Shown piece by piece: positions 21,832 through 31,719 of a DNA stretch of 64,000 nucleotides; positions within the stretch are counted from its first letter, which is position 1; each line of letters starts with the position of its first letter. Source of the DNA: Platerodrilus igneus (lineage: Eukaryota > Arthropoda > Insecta > Coleoptera > Lycidae); assembly GCA_036346225.1 (NCBI GenBank), contig JARFIW010001666.1:62001-126000 (forward strand). Direction: 5' to 3'. A program made the position numbers and the translations under genes. A model generated the notes under the pieces. That model had not been told where the DNA came from, did no database searches, and saw only the letters and a list, made by a program, of their open reading frames with translations.

Positions 21832-21933
21832 CAAAATTGTAAGTCGAAGAATTGGGCTGGACCTGTTTATCCATAAAAGTTCAGGTAGAAAACAAAAAAG
21901 TAATTACTTATCAATTTAGACGGTAAAAGGAAT

Positions 21934-23166
21934 ATGAATAAGGAACAAGTAAAATCACACTTGAGAGATGAGGGAGTTGTGATAGGATCGGATAATAGTT
22001 TTTTTAATAATAGTGATAATGAGAATCCTACGACTGATGGTGTTGAGGTAGTGGACGAAACCAATGAAAATTTACAGCTCAAAGATATTTTATATGCAAT
22101 ACAGGCAGTAGACAGGAATGTGAATGCCAAAATAAGTAAATATGTAGAGGAAATTAACATGTTCAAGGTACATTTTAAAACTGAAGTGAATGAAGTCTAT
22201 AAAAAGGTTATGGCACAGTATAAAGAGGAAATTAGTGGTAGCATGAACGCTTTGACAAGCAGAATGCTAAGTATAGAAAAAAGCACAAAACAAATAAGTC
22301 TGTTAGAACAAAACCTCAGAAAGATAGAGGAAAGGTTACATTTAGATAAAATCTCTTTATACTTGAATATTCAAAGAACAGGGATAGAAATAGGAATAGT
22401 TTCAAATGAAGTACAAACTTTGAAAGTGGAAAACAGTAATTTAATAACAGAGTTAAATAGCCTTAAGGGGAAGTCGGGGAGTTATATTAATCAAAATGGT
22501 TTAAATGTTGGTATGATTGAAACTATTGGAAAGTTTTATGGGGATGGCAAAATGAATCTCAAAAGCTTTTTGATAGGACTGAAAGCAGCAGTGAATAATA
22601 TCCATAGTGAGGTGGAGAGATTAAATGTGGCGCGAGCAGTCATGAAGGGCAATGCTGTGAATTGGTTCAACATCATTGATCAAGATATCGATAAGTTTGA
22701 GCAATTCGAGGTATTGTGTCTGAGGCAGTATTGGGGTTTTAATGAGCAGGTGAAAGTTAGGGAAAATTTGCTTACGGGAAGATACAACCCTGATTTTGGA
22801 ATTGCATGTGTCCAATACGCGATAAATAAACTTAGTATCGTTAAGCACTTGTAGCCAAAAATTCAAGATGCGGAGTTAGTCAGATTGTTGGCAATGCACT
22901 TTAAACCTGAGATTCAAACTGCTGTAATGATACAGAAAATTGCAGACAAACACGATTTCATTGAATGTCTACAGTGCTTCAATCAACGCACGGTGAGGAG
23001 TTCTCCATTACTATGTGTTGTTAGAAATAACAATACAAGTCCTGCATTTAACAATTATCGCGATAATACACGTAGGATGTTGCCTGATAGGGCTTATAAC
23101 AGGAATAATCAAGTTAATAACAGTGCGAATCGTAGAAACTTACAAGTGCCTCCGCTGCGCCATTAA
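21934..23166 (+). pseudogene. Gag of the Gypsy element, one internal stop
   Basis: From ATG 21934 a 306-codon frame runs to TAG at 22852-22854 and continues in the same frame to TAA at 23164. Residues 50-190 are a coiled-coil-like Glu/Lys/Asn-rich region. From about residue 200 the Ty3/Gypsy capsid pattern appears (KFYGDGKMNLKSFLIGLKAA, AVMKGNAVNWFN, FEVLCLRQYWGF). Around 23140-23210 a zinc knuckle can be traced (CLRC, then NGHSSRN), but it is split between two frames and its last Cys is Ser. Gag would form the particle and bind RNA. The frame matches that of pol, so gag and pol were probably one reading frame or nearly so. Confidence 0.75.
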
Positions 23167-23298
23167 GATGATAATGGGCACAGCTCTAGAAATAGCAATT
23201 ATGTTAGGGATACTGGTAGAAATGGTGTCCAGAGAAGGGTACTAATCAATAACCGTAATAACGATATAATAAATGAACCAATTCATGTTCAAAATGTC

Positions 23299-25533
23299 AT
23301 GGTGGATCAACTACCTGATGATGAGAATAATCATTCGTCAGAGCGTGTCAGGAACCCCACATATTCAGAATTGATTAGTAGGCCTGGACCTTCTTCTGCT
23401 CCACATATGGGAGAGCAGAGGTCTCAATCACAAGTACCACGCGAGGTCTCGCGTAGTATTAACTTTTATGAACACCTAAGGGAATTCATAAAATTACATA
23501 ATGAACATATTCAAGAGATCAGCAGTGAAACTGTGCTACCTTGCATTAACATCAAATTCAATAAAATTTGTGTGAGTGCACTAATTGACACTGGGGCTGA
23601 GTTGAGCCTACTGTCGGAAGATTTAATAAAAGGGAACCCCAATGAATTTGTTACGAATGTAGTCCCTATAAAAAATATACGTCTCGTGGCTGCAAACAAT
23701 AAAAAATTTGCAATCCTCAATAAAATTATGGTAACTAAGTTTTCTGTGAGAGAAGAACTATGTGAAGGGGGTTTTCTACTGATTCCCGAACTCAAATTTC
23801 AATGTATAATTGGTATGGACTTGATCCAAACACTTAAAATGACGATAAATAGTGAAGAGCGAACGATACAGGTTAAGGGGAAGAGCATCCCTTGGCAAAA
23901 AGACATAAAATTGTTTAAAGAGGAATGTTCAAATGTAAACAATATGCAGAGTAACTTAGCTTACAAGGATACAAAAGATATAAACTGTCCTACCGATTGT
24001 AAAAATGCAATTCTAAATATAACTAATAAATATAACCTAGTAAACCCCGAGCATAGAGTAGCTTATGGATATGTCCACAAGTTAGAAGTGGATGAATCCA
24101 AACCGTTCCATGCTAAAACATACCCCATACCAAATGCTTATCGTAATCAAGTAAATGAAGAATTGAAGAAAATGTTGTGCGATGGAATTATTGAAAGATC
24201 TTCCACAAATTTCATAAACCCAATGGTAGTGGTCAAAAAAGAAAATGGTGAGCTTAGGTTATGCTTAGATGCTCGTAAACTAAACGCTATCACTAAGTCG
24301 CAATTTGAGGCACCCCCTCCTATAGAAAGTGTTCTTGTCCAGATAGGTAGTAACTCTGTTTACCCAAAATTAGACTTGAAAAACTCATTTTGGCTTATTC
24401 CGCTTCATAAAAACAGTCGAAAATACACAGGGTTTTGTGTAGATGGTAGGACATACCAATTTTGTGTAGTATCTTATGGGCTATTTTTTTCAGCTGCAGC
24501 ATTGGTTCGTGCCATGCACCACATCCTAGGAGCAACTGAGAACTTTTGCATGTGTTATGTGGATGATATCCTAATACATAGTTACACTACGAAGGAACAT
24601 TTGTTGCATGTAGAAAAGGTTTTCTGTGAGTTAGACGCAGCCGGGTTAAAACTTAATTTAAATAAATGTGTTTTTATGCAACCTGAAGTAAAATTCTTGG
24701 GTTACCTGATTAATAATAGGGGTATCTCTATCGATGAACTACGGACTAAAGAAATAATGAATTTTCCTATACCAAGAAATGCTAAAATGTTGAAAGGTTT
24801 TCTTGGATTCCTAAATTTTTACAGGAGATTTATACCCTCTTTTTCAGAAAGAGCTTCGGTATTATATAACGTTTTAAAGAAAAATGCAAAATGGCATTGG
24901 CAAAAGGAGCAAGGTAGTGCTTTTGAATCGTTAAAGAATCAATTTTCTAAAAATCTTTTGTTGGTGCATGCTGATTTTGAAAAAGAATTCATTCTTCGAA
25001 CAGATGCGAGTGATTCTGGTTTAGCTGGAGAACTCCTCCAATTACAAGAAAATGACGAAGTTCCCATATCGTTTGTTTCTCGTCGGTTAAAGGTTTACGA
25101 GAAGAATTATACTATTTCTGAGAAAGAAATGGCTGCCGTAGTATTTGCAATACAGAAACTAAAATTTTATTTGCTTGGGAAACATTTTGTTGTCCAAACC
25201 GATCATAGCTCACTATGCGCTCTTCTGAACAAGCGTTTTACGAATAGTCGAATATATCGGTGGTCCCTGTTATTACAGGAATTTGATTTTGAAATACAAT
25301 ATATTGAGGGTAGGAGAAACATTGGGGCAGATGCTCTAAGTAGGAGCACGCCTTTTCAATCTAGAAAATCAAATGAGGTAATAATTGCTTTGAATCAGCT
25401 AAAGAACGATGCGTCGATATATTCACTTCAAGCTATTGCGGACATGCAATGGGATAGTGACATGATCGATGGTATAAAATTGGAAATTCAAGAAAATGTC
25501 AATTTTAAGGGGTTTTCCATCCAAAATGGGTAG
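23299..25533 (+). CDS. pol: Pol: protease, reverse transcriptase, RNase H
   Basis: An intact 744-codon frame; the frame is also open upstream to 23167. The aspartic protease has DTG at residues 97-99 and IIGMDLI at 170-176. Reverse transcriptase spans about 265-500, with the first catalytic Asp in KLDLKNSFW (359) and YVDD at 420-423. RNase H from about 560 has LRTDAS (568-571), SEKEMAAV and QTDHSS (634-636). It ends after the IEGRRNIGADALSRS block. The TAG at 25531-25533 separates it from integrase, whose frame continues directly. All catalytic residues I looked for are present. It copies element RNA in cytoplasmic particles. Confidence 0.9.
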   Translation: MVDQLPDDENNHSSERVRNPTYSELISRPGPSSAPHMGEQRSQSQVPREVSRSINFYEHLREFIKLHNEHIQEISSETVLPCINIKFNKICVSALIDTGAELSLLSEDLIKGNPNEFVTNVVPIKNIRLVAANNKKFAILNKIMVTKFSVREELCEGGFLLIPELKFQCIIGMDLIQTLKMTINSEERTIQVKGKSIPWQKDIKLFKEECSNVNNMQSNLAYKDTKDINCPTDCKNAILNITNKYNLVNPEHRVAYGYVHKLEVDESKPFHAKTYPIPNAYRNQVNEELKKMLCDGIIERSSTNFINPMVVVKKENGELRLCLDARKLNAITKSQFEAPPPIESVLVQIGSNSVYPKLDLKNSFWLIPLHKNSRKYTGFCVDGRTYQFCVVSYGLFFSAAALVRAMHHILGATENFCMCYVDDILIHSYTTKEHLLHVEKVFCELDAAGLKLNLNKCVFMQPEVKFLGYLINNRGISIDELRTKEIMNFPIPRNAKMLKGFLGFLNFYRRFIPSFSERASVLYNVLKKNAKWHWQKEQGSAFESLKNQFSKNLLLVHADFEKEFILRTDASDSGLAGELLQLQENDEVPISFVSRRLKVYEKNYTISEKEMAAVVFAIQKLKFYLLGKHFVVQTDHSSLCALLNKRFTNSRIYRWSLLLQEFDFEIQYIEGRRNIGADALSRSTPFQSRKSNEVIIALNQLKNDASIYSLQAIADMQWDSDMIDGIKLEIQENVNFKGFSIQNG

Positions 25534-26224
25534 TTAATTAAAACTATTAGTGGCACAGAAGTGTATGTGGTGGATAATAATTATGGTATGCGGCTGATTA
25601 AAAACCTATATGAGAAATATGGTCATATAGGAATTCGTAAGGTCCACTCGATATTTCGAGAGTGTTTTTATGTAAAAAAAAACTATTACCCTCACAAAGG
25701 AGGTAATAAGCAATTGCCGCCTGTGTATGTTTGGAAAATATAAAAACCACACGAATGAGGATGTTGTAAAATCGATAATAGTTGATGCACCTCTGGATTT
25801 GATCGCAATTGATTTTCTAACAAATTTAATCACAAGTGAAACGGGATATGCTCACATCTTAGTGATTGTGGATATATTCTCTAAGTACGCTAAATTGTAC
25901 TCCACAAAACGCTGTAACACTGATACATCCATAAGGTATATTGAAAATTTAGTGGAAGTATATGGCAATATAAAAAAAATTTTAGCTGACAATGCTACTT
26001 ACTTTAATAATATGCGATTTAAAATGCATTGGAATAACAGAAATATTGCTGTTTTATTTTGTAGTATTTGGCACCCTCAAGGGAACCCAATAGAAAGGTT
26101 CATTCAAGAAACAATTAAGTTTCAAAGGTTAACGACTTTTGATAATCAAAGACAATGGTCTACAAAGCTCGAACAGATAGAAATGTTTATAAATCATACC
26201 CCCCAGTACAGTAACGGGATTTGA
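25534..26224 (+). pseudogene. Integrase zinc region and catalytic core, frameshifted
   Basis: Frame 1 continues from pol with YGHIGIRKVHSIF (the HH half of the HHCC site). The CRLC half (about 25712-25723) lies in the next frame together with the core, so a frameshift falls between about 25650 and 25710. The core keeps Asp in LIAIDFLTN, Asp in ILADNATYF and Glu in NPIERFIQE, with 34 residues between the last two (35 is usual). The core frame ends at TGA 26222, where another frameshift joins the C-terminal part. Integrase would insert the DNA copy. Lesions are few but inactivating. Confidence 0.85.
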
Positions 26225-26600
26225 TCCTGTTATGTTAATGGAAAGAGAAAAACCCAACAGACCCTGGGTGGATACAGAAAATAGAGAATTTGACTTATAC
26301 GTGAATGTAGCTAGAGTTAGGTTAAATCAAAAGGCAAATAAATACAGGGAGAAGATAAACTCTAAGATAAAACGTCCGCTTAAATTTGAACTATGGGACA
26401 AGGTCATTATACGAAATCTGCGTGTGAGTGATAGATCAAAGGGTGGGTGTGCCAAACTCCAATTGCCATTTATAGGGCCATATGTAGTTCAGGAGGTGCT
26501 TGGAGGTAACACCTATGTTTTAAGAGATCTTAACAGTAACCATATTTGGGGCCGCTTTCATATAAATTTGATGTACCCATATCATAGAAAAAATGACTAG
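26196..26600 (+). pseudogene. Integrase C-terminal domain (GPY/F type)
   Basis: Begins TGFDPVMLMEREKPN in the frame after the 26200 frameshift. It contains the module KVIIRNLRVSDRSK, the GPY motif (FIGPYVVQEVLGGNTYVL) and GRFHINLMYPY, the usual end of Gypsy pol. No chromodomain follows. Stop at 26598-26600; only 110 bp separate it from the 3' LTR. Confidence 0.85.
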
Positions 26601-26712
26601 ATAATGTCTGGAATTGTTTTTTTGTTTATAGGAAATTAAAATAAAATTTCTTCCTTTTCTTATTATTTTTGGTTGAACCTTCAGAAATGTTTATTTTAAT
26701 TTGGGGAGTAAT

Positions 26713-28024
26713 TGCGGAGAAATTCTATTGGTGGAGATAAGTGGAATCACGTATTTTGTGTTTAGGGTGTTTGTATTTCAATCATGTGTCGCATCACAGT
26801 GAAATAGTCTAAGGTTATTGTAATTGTTTTGTGTTAGATTGCCGGGTGTGCATCCGCTTTTGAGTGGATGTCAAAAAGGCTTGGGTTGTAGAATGTTCGT
26901 TGTTCAGGGCTCTCTTGGCTGATACTGGAAAAAAATGGACGCTCAAAAGTTACTTGAGCAGTATTAATCGTAAAATATTGCATTCATTTTATTCCACCGT
27001 CAGATTGGATGTACTTGTTGGACTTTAGTAGGCCAATTGTAAAGTGGCTAAAATAATATTTTAGCTGTGTTGCTTATTTAAAATAAATAAAAGACGTTGC
27101 AATTAACCCACATGGTGGTAAGTGGAAACTGTGATTGTACAATTAATTATTCAAGTTTAATGTATTAGCGATTTAGGAAGGGGAGCTTGAAATACATATT
27201 CGTCTATCAATGGTATAAAGTTGAGGGTATACAAGGTTTAATTTGGAGACCCGGATCTTTATCAATCACGAGGTGCTGTAGTAGCATCAACACATACCCG
27301 CATTCAAATAGGAAGATTTGAGTATTCGGAAGTAGGTAAGTTAATAGACCAGATATCTACCTGTTTAAAGTCTGTCGGAGCTGCAAGTGTTCTCCACAGA
27401 CGTTTCTGAAGCGCTCAGAATGAGCTTCTTATTTCTGTTTTAGGGATAATTTTAGATTGGGGTCCAGTGAGTAAAAGGAGAAGCAATTCTAGACCTACGG
27501 TGTCGAAGGATTGAATAATATTGCACTCTGTAAAGAAGGCAAAGATAGTGCAAGATAGAACATTTGGGTTTTGGCATACGAACGGTGGGTGCAGGTAAAA
27601 AATTAATTATAAGTTGAAATTCGTAAAAAAAAAAGTTTAGCTGGGTTTGCTTGTTCTTTAGGATTGTCTTTAGTAAGGGAATGCATTTTTCTTAACAGGA
27701 GTTCTATTAATAGTTATAAGTAAAGCAGGCGAAATTAACTGCAATTATTGTATTATCATAGATCCTATAGATAGATTATCAGATTGTATGTGGGCAGTGT
27801 TACAGTTTGTGACTAGATTAGTTAAAAAGGAATTATGTAATCTCAAAATATTTATGATTGTATTGGTTAAATAGAGTAACTATTAATGTGTAAATAGAAC
27901 TTTTGTCGATAAACATCTTTGTTCCTAAGTTCCCGAGATTCACTCTTACGCTGAGCTAGTTGAGGACAAAATAATAGATTTTGAGTTGAAACAATAAAAA
28001 TCAATAACAAAGAAAAATATCACA
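26713..28024 (+). repeat. 3' LTR of Gypsy element
   Basis: 1312 bp, direct repeat of 20509-21802, ending TATCACA before G and a (TA)n tract. Confidence 0.92.
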
Positions 28025-28025
28025 G

Positions 28026-28027
<2 letters not shown>

Positions 28028-28081
<54 letters not shown>
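28028..28081. repeat. (TA)n at right edge of Gypsy element
   Basis: Perfect TA array between the 3' LTR and the truncated hAT transposase. Confidence 0.95.
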
Positions 28082-28082
<1 letters not shown>

Positions 28083-28083
<1 letters not shown>

Positions 28084-28740
28084 CAAAAAAGGGAAAGAAA
28101 AACATAGTGACTAAATGTCTGCAGAATAACATTTCTTCGATGATTTTTGAATCCTTTAAGTACCTAACATAAGCCATTAATATTGCTTCACTATCCCGTA
28201 CACTACTCTCATCCAACTGTATAGTGAACTCTCGTGTTTGGAGATCCGCAGTTAGTTAATTTTCAACATCATTGGCCATTTCATTAATCCTTCTTGATAT
28301 GGTATCATTACTTAATGGAATCATTGACAAAATATTGGCTGGATCTGCTGAAGTCATGGTAAGAATTTCCTTTATAACCGGTAATAATAATTTCTCTCCA
28401 ATATTATGAGGTTTTGCATTTTGAGCTATTATACGTGAAATCTTATATGACACCTCCAATCCCTTATTTATATTTGTGGTTGCTGTTTGAATACATCGAT
28501 TATTTTATTTCTTTTGGTAAACATCGTTTTTAAATTTTCGAAATATGCAATGAATTTGTGCTGCTTGTCGGGATGTTTTCTTTTTAAATGTTCAATCATC
28601 CGGAATGGTTTCATTGCTTCATTAGAAAATACCTGATTGCACAGCAAACACATTGGAAGTTGGCTATTTTGTGGCGAAGAAATAAAACCAAACTTTACAT
28701 ATTCAACAGAATATTGCCGGCATTTCTTTTTCTGGGACAT
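28083..28740 (-). pseudogene. hAT transposase N-terminal part
   Basis: The start MSQKKKCRQYSVEYVKFGF leads into a BED-like zinc finger (LPMCLLCNQVFSNEAM with H-x-KRKH, residues about 28-55). A frameshift near 28462 leads to LEVSYKISRIIAQNAKPH and IPLSNDTISRRINEM. A TAA then replaces one codon near 28256, and the frame goes on to FTIQLDESSVRDSEAI, where the Asp of QLDES is the expected first catalytic residue of hAT transposases. It ends at the (TA)n. The same arrangement is known from domesticated SCAND3/ZBED5 proteins, but this copy has lesions and no sign of domestication. Confidence 0.85.
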
Positions 28741-29837
28741 TTTTAGAGGTTGATCTATAATTCAAATTTTAAAAAAATCAGTTTTAAATATATAAAAAAT
28801 AAGTAAAATTGAAAATATTTATTTACTCAATGGGTAGAGGAGAACTGCCATATGTGTATCACTTAATTTCAAATGCGATTTATATATTATTTAGTAATAA
28901 TTTAAAGGAATATTATAATTTGAAACCAATCTATAACTACCGAAGTTGCTAATTGACCACAATTTTTTAATTATTATTGATAAATATTTGTGATTTAATC
29001 ATTTTTCCAAGACAATGCATACAGTATGCTTTTGGATACCGGTATCCTAAAGCGTATCTATATGAAAATAGTACTTCTTGAATAACTTTATATGTAAGTA
29101 AACCATTTTATTTACAAAAATATATCTTATAAAGAAAGCTCAGAAAACTCACCTGATTTCTTCAATCTCTTATAATTCACAACAAAACAATTATTGTAAC
29201 AGAATTTTTGTTCCTACTTTATCGATTTAATTACAACTTACAATATGAAGCCTTTGTAGAGAAATAAATGACCTAATACGCATTAGGTGACCAGTATGCA
29301 TATGGCAACCCTCTCCTATAAGTAATAATTAACTTACCTATGATATACGGAACAAAATGAAATACGTTTATTTTAAAAATAATGCAAATATCATATATGG
29401 CGAGAGCACAACAGATCACATTAAAATTCAAATTTAATAATACTCATTACTGACTGCTCGACTAAATGATTGAAATCGTTGCGCATGCAAAGCGAATCTA
29501 AGACATACGCACTAGAGATTGCAATACCGAACTGTACGATGCAACTTTGTATTCACAGTCCAATTAATTTTGCCCGTTAGGGAGACATATAAAACATTGA
29601 ATATACATTGTAGCAATTAAATACCAAAGGATAACAATATTGTTTTACAAAATGTTTTATTCGCTTCTTTCACAACGCAATATAAAAATGCAGCGGCCCA
29701 TCACTGAAAGCGGGTATTCAAAATGATTTCGCCCACGCAAAATGACTATCGCCCCCCAAAAGCGTATAGTCAAATAATCGCCCAATGTAAGTTTTCGATC
29801 GCCCAGGGGGCGATATCGCGCAGGTTGAGAATCATTG
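28083..29837 (-). mobile_element. Truncated hAT element (ZBED/SCAND3 type)
   Basis: The minus strand starts with a hAT-like terminus, CAATGATTCTCAACCTG (29837-29821), followed by GC-rich subterminal sequence with repeated GGGCGAT-like words. About 1.1 kb later comes a transposase start (28740) whose frame runs into the (TA)n at 28081. The 3' two thirds of the transposase and the other terminus are missing and do not reappear left of the Gypsy element, so the truncation is older than, or independent of, that insertion. Confidence 0.75.
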
Positions 29838-31719
29838 GCCAAGTGTATGCGTTCCAATTTGTGTTTATGGCATTGTTAATGTGTAAATCCGTTACGAGCT
29901 TCTAGGTCGGTATTAGTCTGCTTTATTAAGCCAAATGAATATCTCAATACAGGGATTATGTATATTTATTCCTTTTGTGTTCTTTCTTCCCGTGAGTTCC
30001 GCTTTTAGAATACTTGCCGGTTTCTATTTGTATTTCTGGTTAGTCCTTCTTTAATTTGTTCCTTATTCTTGTTTATATCCTAGATAAGAATAATTGTCCG
30101 CAGTGTTCATATTACATGTGGTCGTTGTTGTTATTTAATTTCTGGCTTTGTGAGTATGCTTTCAATTATACTCTTTTCGTTACATTTGTCTGTTCTCAAG
30201 GACATGTTAATATCCTTGCGGTTTGTTTCAGTGTTTATGAGTAGGTGGTAATATTGTAGTTTGTAGATATTATTAGTATAAAATTAACAATGTGTATGGG
30301 ATGGGTGATATTATGTGGATGTATTACATTGACGTATATTCGTAATTTGCTTTTGCTTAGCAAGCTTAGTAGTAGTTTTTAATTCTAACTAAAGCTAGTA
30401 AAAATATATGGAGTTTTCTTAGTATCTGCCCTTACTATTTGTATTTGTTTTGTAATCTCGTTACTTGTGTCTGAAGTTAAGATTAGCGTGACACTTTAGC
30501 TTTTTATAATTTTTTTTCTAAAAACGTTATGAATGTTGGGTTTGATTTATATATCTGCCGTAAGTTTTTGTAATAACCATCAGTGTGCTTTTCTCTTTGA
30601 TTTCTGCTTTGTGTGTTACTTTTCGGTTTATTATCTGTTGTTTGTGCATTTTTATGCTCCTTGTGTAATTCTTTTAAATTTTCATTTATTATTTTGTTTT
30701 GTGTTTATGTGTGATAAGTTTTGTGTTACTGTGGCTGTTGCTATTTTAAATATTTTTGATAGACATGGTGCTGGGGTGTTATTTTGCTGAATCTTTTGTC
30801 TGTTATATTTTCTGTTTTGAGGCATATTAACCCTTCTCTAAGTGTGAAACAGTGATGAACCTGTTGAATGTGCATGTTATGCTGAAAATTTCTTTAGGCA
30901 GGAATTTGCTATTTTCTCGCTTTCAGATGTTTTTCATTTACGTGATTAATTAATAGTTTAATGAAATTTTTTAAGCCAGGTTCACATCTACATCATTTAT
31001 CTTGTTATGTTATATTTGTTTGTTTCTATTTCGATCCTGCATGCATATTGGTTGTATTGTACTGTATTGAACCATAGAGTGCTCCAAAGGAGTCTAGTGT
31101 TTAATGTATTTGATGTATATTTATTGTGTCTTTGGTGTTTTCTGGAGTCTGATATAATTTGGCTAAATATTTGGCTTGGTTTTTATGTTATCGCTCTTTT
31201 AGTATTGCTTAACCTTTTTTGGATTTGTTCTTGTATTTTTCGTGTTTGTTGTTTTTATCTTTTCTTAATTTATTTATTTTTGTTTGCATTCCGTTTGTAC
31301 ATTTTATATTTTATTCTAAAATACGAAACTTTGGACAAGGTACCGCAACGGAATTCGGTATGAAATATTCTCTTGGTAAATTGGACCAAGCTTTACATAA
31401 CGCGCTTTTTCTATGTGTTGCATATATTTTTGTAAGGATGCAAACTACGATGCAGTATTGATAATATTGCATACATAACTAAAATATAGTACGTGCATTG
31501 CTTTTAGAACTCATTGCTAATTTTATTTTGTTTTCAATAGATTCTTAATATAAACATTTTAGTTTAAACGTTACACCAAAATCTCTAATAGTCATTTTCT
31601 TACTATGCTCAGTAACTGGTATAGTATCTTTGAATGATACCATATTTTTGCTTAATGTGCATATTATAGTATTGCATCTGTTAGCACTTAGTTTATTAAT
31701 AGACCAATTTGTAACATAT
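29838..31719. other. T+G-rich region without recognised genes
   Basis: From about 29,900 to 31,460 the plus strand is strongly enriched in T and G. Frames on the plus strand read as Phe/Leu/Cys/Val-rich strings with no motif. I see no LTR pair or transposase. It could be an old retroelement in minus orientation (A+C-rich sense strand, as in copy B) or simple compositional drift. Confidence 0.4.

Larger units (their letters stand above)
20509..28024 (+). mobile_element. Gypsy-type LTR retrotransposon, nearly complete
   Basis: 7.5 kb with 1.3 kb LTRs (TGCGGAGG..CACA), a candidate primer site, a gag-pol frame interrupted by a few point lesions, and a purine tract TTGGGGAG (26701-26708) before the 3' LTR. 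Domain order is gag, zinc knuckle remnant, protease, reverse transcriptase, RNase H, HHCC zinc region, integrase, GPY/F-type tail. This is the Ty3/Gypsy order. There is no env. The LTRs are very similar by eye, so it is the youngest large element here, though already inactivated. Confidence 0.9.

Noticed and set aside
30533..31461. Plus-strand Phe/Cys/Leu-rich frames resembling membrane proteins
   Set aside because: They follow from T+G-rich composition; no start context, motif or exon signals. A mitochondrial insertion was considered, but no mitochondrial protein or rRNA could be recognised.
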